Source: JBEKZQ01 sp049509675
GTDB taxonomy: Bacteria; Planctomycetota; Planctomycetia; Pirellulales; Thermoguttaceae
Direction: 5' to 3'
Assembly (NCBI GenBank): GCA_049509675.1
Contig: JBEKZQ010000447.1
Span: 1-5,095, forward strand
Length of the DNA stretch: 5,095 nucleotides
Shown here: positions 1 through 3,546 of the stretch, one piece after another
Position numbering within the stretch: position 1 is the stretch's first letter
Layout: each line of letters begins with the position of its first letter
The notes under the pieces: generated by a model
Seen by the model: the letters and a program-made list of their open reading frames with translations, nothing else
Databases searched by the model: none
What the model was told of the DNA's origin: nothing
Program-made: the position numbers and the translations under genes

Positions 1-56
1 ATTGTCTTGCCTTCCTTGCAGAGTTCCGCAAGTTTGGCAGGGGAAATGGTGGTCAT
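1..56 (-). CDS. Rhodanese-like sulfurtransferase, N-terminus only (partial)
   Basis: Only the first 18 codons lie in the window, reading MTTISPAKLAELCKEGKT. This resembles the opening of small single-domain rhodanese proteins (an ISPxxLAELxxxGK-type lead-in before the usual LIDVRTPxEF segment). The catalytic cysteine loop is outside the window. Rhodaneses of this class carry persulfide sulfur on a cysteine in the cytoplasm, in thiosulfate, sulfide or thiol metabolism. The start is supported by AAGGAG at 62-67, 5 nt before the ATG. The gene follows arsR on the same strand after an 88-nt gap filled by an inverted repeat, so the two probably form an operon under the arsR promoter. Family assignment rests on a short N-terminus and on context, so it is a moderate call. 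Confidence 0.6.
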   Translation of the reverse strand, partial: MTTISPAKLAELCKEGKT

Positions 57-61
57 GTGGT

Positions 62-72
62 CTCCTTCGGAG
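62..72 (-). promoter_or_regulatory. Ribosome binding site of the rhodanese-like gene, within a small palindrome
   Basis: On the minus strand the sequence is CTCCGAAGGAG, with AAGGAG 5 nt before the ATG at 56. CTCC can pair with GGAG across a three-base GAA loop, so the ribosome binding site could be partly hidden. The stem is only 4 bp and any regulatory effect is speculation; the ribosome binding site itself is clear. Confidence 0.55.
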
Positions 73-146
73 AGTTTTCAGTGTTCAGTGTTCAGTTTTC
101 AGTTTCGGACAAGCAGCTTCGGACTGAAAACTGAACACTGAAAACT
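73..146. repeat. Inverted repeat built from 7-nt CTGAAAA/CTGAACA units
   Basis: The left arm (73-103) and right arm (123-146) are inverted copies separated by a 19-nt loop. Read in the CTGAA orientation, the right arm is CTGAAAA-CTGAACA-CTGAAAA-CT. The left arm is the same with one extra CTGAACA unit, so apart from that 7-nt unit the 24-nt arm is matched perfectly. The right arm covers the last two bases of the arsR stop codon. In the leftward transcript this would fold into a long hairpin between arsR and the rhodanese-like gene. A related copy lies at 744-764. The AU-rich stem has no following U run, so it is not a standard terminator. It looks like a dispersed short repeat that landed in the operon gap. 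Confidence 0.85.
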
Positions 147-465
147 ACTTCCCAAATCTTGCCTCGATGCAGGCCATGATATTCGCCAGGTGCGATTCGA
201 CGATCCGGTAATACACCTTGCGGCCGTCTTTCTCGCTGGCCAGGAAGCCGCAGCGTTGCAAGAGGCGCAAGTGTTCCGAGGCCATGTGGCTGGGGATGCC
301 GCAGGCCTCGGCCAGTTCGCCGACCGTATAGCGGCCCTGCAAAAGCATCTGGACCATCCGCAGCCGGTGGGGATGGGCCAGCGTCTTGAGGCATTCCACC
401 GCCTGCTCCAGGGCGTCCAGGGAGGTCAGCCTGGTCTGACCGGCGGATTTTGTTTTGGTAGCCAT
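145..465 (-). CDS. ArsR/SmtB-family winged-helix transcriptional repressor
   Basis: The 106-residue protein has the usual length and layout of the ArsR family. The opening helix and LKTLAHPHRLRMVQML segment lie at 26-41. The helix-turn-helix runs over about 47-75 (TVGELAEACGIPSHMASEHLRLLQRCGFL), and the wing follows (ASEKDGRKVYYRI, 76-88). Family members dimerise on a palindromic operator and release it when an effector binds. The classical ELCVGDL metal motif is changed to RYTVGEL, with Thr47 at the cysteine position, so the standard arsenic or cadmium alpha-3 site is absent. Glutamine 39 sits where BigR-type sulfide sensors have a cysteine. Cysteines remain at 25, 55, 72 and 99. The start is ATG 465, because GGAGGA lies 6 nt upstream. 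The in-frame GTG at 486 falls inside the -10 box. The effector is unknown; the rhodanese neighbour suggests sulfur or thiol stress. Confidence 0.92.
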   Translation of the reverse strand: MATKTKSAGQTRLTSLDALEQAVECLKTLAHPHRLRMVQMLLQGRYTVGELAEACGIPSHMASEHLRLLQRCGFLASEKDGRKVYYRIVESHLANIMACIEARFGK

Positions 466-471
466 GACGTG

Positions 472-477
472 TCCTCC
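472..477 (-). promoter_or_regulatory. Ribosome binding site deciding the arsR start
   Basis: On the minus strand GGAGGA lies 6 nt before ATG 465. Within the longer GTG-started frame these bases would be codons for two glycines, which argues for the shorter protein. With the promoter at 486-513 the leader would be only about 15 nt long. Confidence 0.75.
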
Positions 478-485
478 GATGCTCA

Positions 486-513
486 CTTATATCGGAATAT
501 AGCGATATGTCAA
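486..513 (-). promoter_or_regulatory. Sigma-70-type promoter of arsR and the rhodanese-like gene
   Basis: Read on the minus strand, a perfect TTGACA -35 box (508-513) is followed by a 16-bp spacer and a TATAAG -10 box (486-491). Transcription would begin near 479, directly before the ribosome binding site. A palindrome at 489-508 fills the spacer and overlaps both boxes, so a bound ArsR dimer would block polymerase. This is the expected arrangement for self-repression. Confidence 0.75.
489..508. promoter_or_regulatory. Probable ArsR operator (20-bp palindrome)
   Basis: The pattern is ATATCG-nn-ATAT-nn-CGATAT, an imperfect 20-bp palindrome with the two halves matching at 8 of 10 positions. 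ATAT occurs at 489, 497 and 505, an exact 8-bp step, with another at 518. AT-rich inverted repeats inside the promoter are typical operators of this repressor family. Assignment to this ArsR protein is inference from position. Confidence 0.7.
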
Positions 514-549
514 TCCAATATTCTTCGCGGCGGAGCAAGATTAGTAGGT

Positions 550-803
550 AGCCACGGATGAAACACGGATTGAACACGGAAGGAGAGATCGAGTGAAGCA
601 GACCACGGATTTCACGGATGACACGGATGATTTGAAAAGCTACCGATCATGGTTGTACCATCATTTCATCCGTGAAACCCGTGTTATCCGTGGTCAAATC
701 CTCCCGACGGCTTATCAGTCACCCAGTCCGAAGGTCTTGGTCCGAACACTGAACACTGAGAACTCGCCCCCGTCCGTGTTTCTTCCGTGTTCAATCCGTG
801 GCT
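550..803. repeat. Nested fold-back of CACGGAT-type repeats
   Basis: There are four blocks of three CACGGA-like words, paired as two nested inverted repeats. The outer arms are 550-580 and 773-803 (26 of 31 positions match) and have words every 11 nt, for example at 553, 564 and 575. The inner arms are 602-630 and 666-694 (24 of 29 match) and have words every 9 nt, for example at 604, 613 and 622. The period is kept within each arm pair but differs between pairs. The reading frame across it gives a TDFTDDTDD-like peptide, which I regard as a translation artefact of this repeat. I recall similar CCACGGATxxxACGGAT repeats between genes in planctomycete and some verrucomicrobial genomes. Function unknown. 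Confidence 0.8.
744..764. repeat. Second copy of the CTGAACA-type heptad repeat
   Basis: The segment reads as heptads GAACA-CTGAACA-CTGAGAA-CT, matching the family seen at 73-146 with one substitution. It is preceded by TCCGAA-like sequence (741-746), and TCCGAA also occurs in the loop of the first copy. It lies between the inner and outer right arms of the CACGGAT fold-back, so one family is embedded in another. It has no partner arm here. Confidence 0.7.
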
Positions 804-861
804 AAACTCTTGTCTTTGCCGCGCGACTGGACTGTAATTCCCTGGCGGGAAGGGCGCCGAT

Positions 862-1184
862 GCGCGTTTTGAAGTTGCGTCTTCGCTGACGCTTGCCCAT
901 GGAAATCCGGTAATCACGAAAGCCCGAAGGGACGAAATCCCGAAAAGCGGGAGGAAGTAGTGGGCTGAGGGTAAACCGGCATCGCTTCGTCCCAGGCACG
1001 ACAAAACGATACTGGACAGGAAGATAATTGACAAGAAGATCAACAAGACCTCCATTTTCCTGTCCACCCATATTCTTGTCGCGAAAATCATTGTTTTCGA
1101 TTCGGGCTTTCCTCCTTTCGGGTTTTCGTGATTCGCTTCCCGCCCGGACGGCGGTGAAGAAATGCGCAACTTCAAGAGACGCGC
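862..1184. repeat. Large imperfect fold-back with CCCGAA-type arms
   Basis: The main arms are 912-944 and 1101-1133, inverted copies matching at 29 of 33 positions and made of CACGAAA and CCCGAA words. Outside them, 869-879 (TTGAAGTTGCG) and 1165-1175 (CGCAACTTCAA) are a perfect 11-bp inverted pair. This pair lies within longer imperfect arms that share GAAGA and CGCGC flanks (about 862-884 and 1156-1184). The centre holds a further repeat family at 1013-1080. The overall plan is an approximately 320-bp decayed palindrome. It could be a small non-autonomous mobile element or an accumulation of dispersed repeats. No transposase or clear target-site duplication was seen, so it is called a repeat only. 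Confidence 0.65.
1013..1080. repeat. ACAGGAAGAT/ACAAGAAGAT-type repeat words in both orientations
   Basis: TGGACAGGAA at 1013-1022 is the perfect inverse of 1057-1066, and GACAAGAA at 1030-1037 is the perfect inverse of 1073-1080. The order is X, Y, X-inverse, Y-inverse, so two similar units (17 and 16 nt apart) face each other rather than nest. The words vary around ACAGGAAGAT and ACAAGAAGAT. They form the centre of the larger fold-back. TTGACA at 1028-1033 belongs to this repeat and has no good -10 partner. Confidence 0.7.
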
Positions 1185-1194
1185 GGCGGGGTGG

Positions 1195-1223
1195 TTGCCG
1201 ACACGCCACGGTGGGAGTAGAAT
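1195..1223 (+). promoter_or_regulatory. Probable promoter of the HEAT-repeat gene
   Basis: TTGCCG (1195-1200) and TAGAAT (1218-1223) are separated by exactly 17 bp, a fair match to the main sigma-factor consensus. Transcription would start near 1230 and give a leader of about 66 nt. An alternative -10, TACAAT at 1231-1236, has no good -35. The promoter begins just outside the fold-back that ends near 1184. Confidence 0.45.
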
Positions 1224-1281
1224 CGGGCCGTACAATCGTTGAGGTCTTTTGCGCCCGGCGGGCTTGGCAAGAAAGCCAAAT

Positions 1282-1286
1282 AGGAG
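1282..1286 (+). promoter_or_regulatory. Ribosome binding site of the HEAT-repeat gene
   Basis: AGGAG lies 9 nt before ATG 1296 and supports this start. The start also places a well-formed signal peptide at the N-terminus. A small GGCTT/AAGCC stem (1261-1277) sits just upstream. Confidence 0.65.
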
Positions 1287-1295
1287 CGACGAGAC

Positions 1296-3377
1296 ATGAG
1301 ACTGTTCTGTCTGCTGTTGAGCGTCGGTCTTGCCGTAACATGCTTTGCGGCCGAGCCCGTTCCTTCCTCAAAGCCGCAAGACAAGGAACCTGTTTACCGG
1401 GGGAAAACGCTTGCCCAGTGGACGTTGCAGGCGAAAGACAAGGACCCGCAAACACGAAGCGAGGCCGCCATTGCCCTGGGAAGGATCGATTCCAAGGCCC
1501 AAACCACCTTCACCGTCTTGATCAACTTGCTGGAAGACGAGGACATCCAGGTTCAAGGCAGCGCCGCTTGTGCTTTGCGGAGAATAGGCCCCGAGGCCAA
1601 GGCCGCCATCCCCACCCTCACGAAATTGGTAAAGGAGAAGGATGGAACGGTTCGGGTGGCTGCTGCTTGGGCCTTGGCAAAGATCGATCCCGAGACAAAG
1701 CTGGCCATCCCCGCCCTCACGGAATTGGTCAAGCATCGGAATGAGAACGTGCGAACCGCCGCAGGTGTTGCCCTATGCAATGTTGATCCCAAGTCGAAGG
1801 CCGCAATCCCGGTCCTAACAGAGTTGCTCAAGCACAACGACAGCCGGTTTCGGTATATGGCAGCTACCGCCCTGTGCAATATCGATCCCAAGACTAAGGT
1901 GGCCATCCCCGTCCTTGCGGAATTGGTCAAAGACAAGGACGAGGATTTGCTGTCTCGGGCGGTTGCTGCCGAGGCCCTGGGGAGGATAGGTCCCGAGGCC
2001 GGGCTAGCCGTCCCTGCTATTACGGAATTACTGAAGGACAAAGACTGGGTTGTTCAAGAGACGGCTGCTTCGGCTCTCGGGGGGATCGGTCCCGAGGCGA
2101 AGGCTGCCATCCCCGCCCTCACGGAATTGCTCACGCGGGACGATCTGTCGCTCAATTTTTCGCTCAAGTGGGCGGTTACTGGCGCGCTGTCGAAGATTGG
2201 TCCGGCGTCGATTTCAGCCGTCACGAAGTTGCTCAAGAATAAGGACTTTGGTGTTCAGCAAGCCGGTTTTTCGGTTCTAGAAGAGATGGGCCCAGAAGCG
2301 AAGATAGCTATTCCGGCCCTGATGGAATTGCTCAAAGACAAGAATGATGGGGTTCGACTGGCCGCTAGTGTTCCTCTGACGAGCATCGGTTCCCCCGCTA
2401 TTTCGGCCCTCACAATGTCACTGGGAGACGAGGATTCCGACGTTCGTCGGGCCGCCGCTTCGGCTTTGGGGGGGATTGGTCCTGACGCGAAGACCGCCAT
2501 TCCGGCCCTTACTGGGCTGCTGAAGGATAACGATGCTCGCGTGCGCGGTGCTGCTGCTACGGCTCTGGGGGAAATCGGCCCCAAGACGCCGGTGGTCATC
2601 CCGGCCCTCAGCGAACTGCTCAGCGACAAGAGCACGAGCGTTCGCGGTCTTGCTGCCCGAGCCCTGGGGCATATAGGCGCACAGGCAAGAGCAGCTATCC
2701 CAGCCCTCACCGAATTGCTAAAAGACAAAGACGCAAATGTTCGAAGCACTGTCGCCGACGCGCTGGGGTATATTGGTCCTGACGCAAAGGCGGCAATCCC
2801 GGCGCTCACGGGCTTGCTATGGGACCGTGACGTTCGCGACTCCGCCACCCTTGCTCTGGGCAGCATAGGCCCCCAAGCGAAAACTGCCGTCCCAGCCCTC
2901 ATCGAATTGCTCAAAGATGAAGACAGCGACATCTGCATGGATGCCGCCTGGGCTTTGCGGAGAATAGGCTCCGACGCGAGAACGGCCGTCCCAGCCCTCA
3001 CGGAATTGCTCAAGAAGAAGGATGCGAAAGTTCGTACAGCAGCCGTGATGGCCCTCGGGCGGTTAGGTCTCGAGGCGAAAGGCGCTGCCCCGGCCCTAAC
3101 CGAGTTGCTCAACGGCGACGACAGGAAAGTGCGCATTTATTCCGCATGGGCCCTCGTGAAAATTGGTTCCGAGGCGAAGACGGCCATCCTAGTCCTCACC
3201 AGATCGCTTAAGGAGGAAGACGTGAGAGTTCGTACAGCAGCCGTGATGGCCCTCGGGCAGTTAGGTTCCGAGGCGAAGACGGCCATCCCGCCCCTCACTG
3301 AACTTCTAAAGGACACTAACGTGGGGGTACGCGACGCGGCTGCCGAAGCCTTGGCGAAAATCAAGAAGGAAGAGTAA
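1296..3377 (+). CDS. Exported protein of about 20 tandem HEAT repeats
   Basis: The 693-residue protein starts with a signal peptide (MRLFCLLLSVGLAVTCFA, cleavage near 18-19), so it should act outside the cytoplasmic membrane. Cys16 is not in a good lipobox. A short linker with YRGKTLAQW (34-42) follows. The rest is a solenoid of 33-residue PBS-lyase/HEAT-type units with consensus AIPALTELLKDKDxxVRxAAAxALGxIGPEAK. I place unit starts near 38, 70, 103, 136, 169, 202, 237, 270, 305, 337, 368, 400, 433, 466, 499, 530, 563, 596, 629 and 662. Units 6 and 8 have 35 residues; 10 and 15 have 31. No catalytic domain or membrane segment follows. Such solenoids usually serve as protein-binding scaffolds; the partner cannot be read from the sequence. 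YxGKxLxxW followed by HEAT repeats is a form I associate with secreted planctomycete proteins. Codon use is less GC-rich than in the RNase R gene downstream. Confidence 0.93.
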   Translation: MRLFCLLLSVGLAVTCFAAEPVPSSKPQDKEPVYRGKTLAQWTLQAKDKDPQTRSEAAIALGRIDSKAQTTFTVLINLLEDEDIQVQGSAACALRRIGPEAKAAIPTLTKLVKEKDGTVRVAAAWALAKIDPETKLAIPALTELVKHRNENVRTAAGVALCNVDPKSKAAIPVLTELLKHNDSRFRYMAATALCNIDPKTKVAIPVLAELVKDKDEDLLSRAVAAEALGRIGPEAGLAVPAITELLKDKDWVVQETAASALGGIGPEAKAAIPALTELLTRDDLSLNFSLKWAVTGALSKIGPASISAVTKLLKNKDFGVQQAGFSVLEEMGPEAKIAIPALMELLKDKNDGVRLAASVPLTSIGSPAISALTMSLGDEDSDVRRAAASALGGIGPDAKTAIPALTGLLKDNDARVRGAAATALGEIGPKTPVVIPALSELLSDKSTSVRGLAARALGHIGAQARAAIPALTELLKDKDANVRSTVADALGYIGPDAKAAIPALTGLLWDRDVRDSATLALGSIGPQAKTAVPALIELLKDEDSDICMDAAWALRRIGSDARTAVPALTELLKKKDAKVRTAAVMALGRLGLEAKGAAPALTELLNGDDRKVRIYSAWALVKIGSEAKTAILVLTRSLKEEDVRVRTAAVMALGQLGSEAKTAIPPLTELLKDTNVGVRDAAAEALAKIKKEE
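1407..3374 (+). repeat. 99-bp coding tandem repeat array
   Basis: The HEAT units give the DNA a 99-bp period, with units of 93 to 105 bp where residues were lost or gained. Most units have diverged at DNA level. The end of the array is the most alike. 3030-3060 and 3228-3258 are identical over 31 nt at a distance of 198 bp, exactly two units. 3165-3189 and 3264-3288 are identical over 25 nt at a distance of 99 bp. An 18-nt identity also links 1572-1589 (unit 2) with 2952-2969 (unit 16). This suggests recent unit duplication or gene conversion in units 17-20. Confidence 0.85.
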
Positions 3378-3380
3378 TCA

Positions 3381-3410
3381 CCGCTGCCGGCATAGACTCT
3401 TGGGCGGCGG
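3381..3410 (+). promoter_or_regulatory. GC-rich hairpin between the HEAT gene and the small basic gene
   Basis: CCGCTGCC (3381-3388) pairs with GGCGGCGG (3403-3410) over 8 bp with one U-G wobble and a 14-nt loop. It lies 4 nt after the HEAT stop codon and 5 nt before the ribosome binding site of the next gene. No T run follows, so it is a poor intrinsic terminator. It could be a processing or stabilising stem, or an incidental GC pairing. The 49-nt gap has no clear promoter. Confidence 0.35.
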
Positions 3411-3426
3411 CGAGAAAGGAACCACA

Positions 3427-3546
3427 ATGGCCCAGAAAAACCGCCAAACGGCCCGCAGACCGGCGACCAAGTTCGCTCACCTGCGGAAGAAGATGGAAAA
3501 GAACCGCATCGCCGCCAAGCTCGGCAAGAAGAAAAAGTACTCATGA
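3427..3546 (+). CDS. Small very basic protein of unknown function, coupled to RNase R
   Basis: The 39-residue product (MAQKNRQTARRPATKFAHL...) has ten lysines, five arginines and a single acidic residue, and ends in KKKKYS. AAGGA at 3416-3420 lies 6 nt before the ATG, a well-placed ribosome binding site. Its stop codon overlaps the RNase R start as ATGA (3543-3546), which strongly favours a real, translationally coupled gene. The middle (about 15-32) could form a basic helix, and the ends look disordered. I do not recognise a family. The composition resembles small ribosome- or RNA-associated proteins. Binding of RNA, ribosomes or RNase R itself is inference only. Alternatively it may act mainly as a leader peptide that sets RNase R translation. 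Confidence 0.7.
   Translation: MAQKNRQTARRPATKFAHLRKKMEKNRIAAKLGKKKKYS

Noticed and set aside
73..146. Intrinsic terminator after arsR
   Set aside because: The stem is AT-rich, is not followed by a U run, and the next gene on the same strand begins shortly after it.
190..561. Plus-strand frame of 123 codons opposite arsR
   Set aside because: It is antisense to a clear ArsR-family gene and runs through that gene's promoter.
550..803. CRISPR-like array
   Set aside because: The repeated words are only 7-11 nt, vary in sequence, face both directions and have no unique spacers of regular length; no cas gene is present.
593..805. 70-codon plus-strand frame (MKQTTDFTDDTDD...)
   Set aside because: It is a translation of the CACGGAT repeat. 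TDFTDDTD-type peptides recur wherever this repeat occurs, and no domain is present.
1028..1056. TTGACA at 1028-1033 as a -35 box
   Set aside because: The sequence at the expected -10 position is TCCATT, and TTGACA is part of the ACAAGAAGAT repeat word.
684..1455. Overlapping minus-strand frames and a plus-strand frame (1028-1744) across the intergenic region
   Set aside because: They run through the fold-back repeats and into the HEAT gene in other frames, show no recognisable family, and have arginine- and proline-rich compositions typical of chance frames.
2255..3136. Open frame of 293 codons on the minus strand within the HEAT gene
   Set aside because: The SNSVRAGIAAFASGPI-like repeats are the antisense of the HEAT consensus; several other minus-strand frames at 1553-2041 and 3137-3571 have the same cause in whole or part.
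1407..3374. 99-bp periodic DNA as a non-coding satellite or CRISPR
   Set aside because: The period is explained by 33-residue HEAT units kept in frame, with substitutions that mostly preserve the protein consensus.
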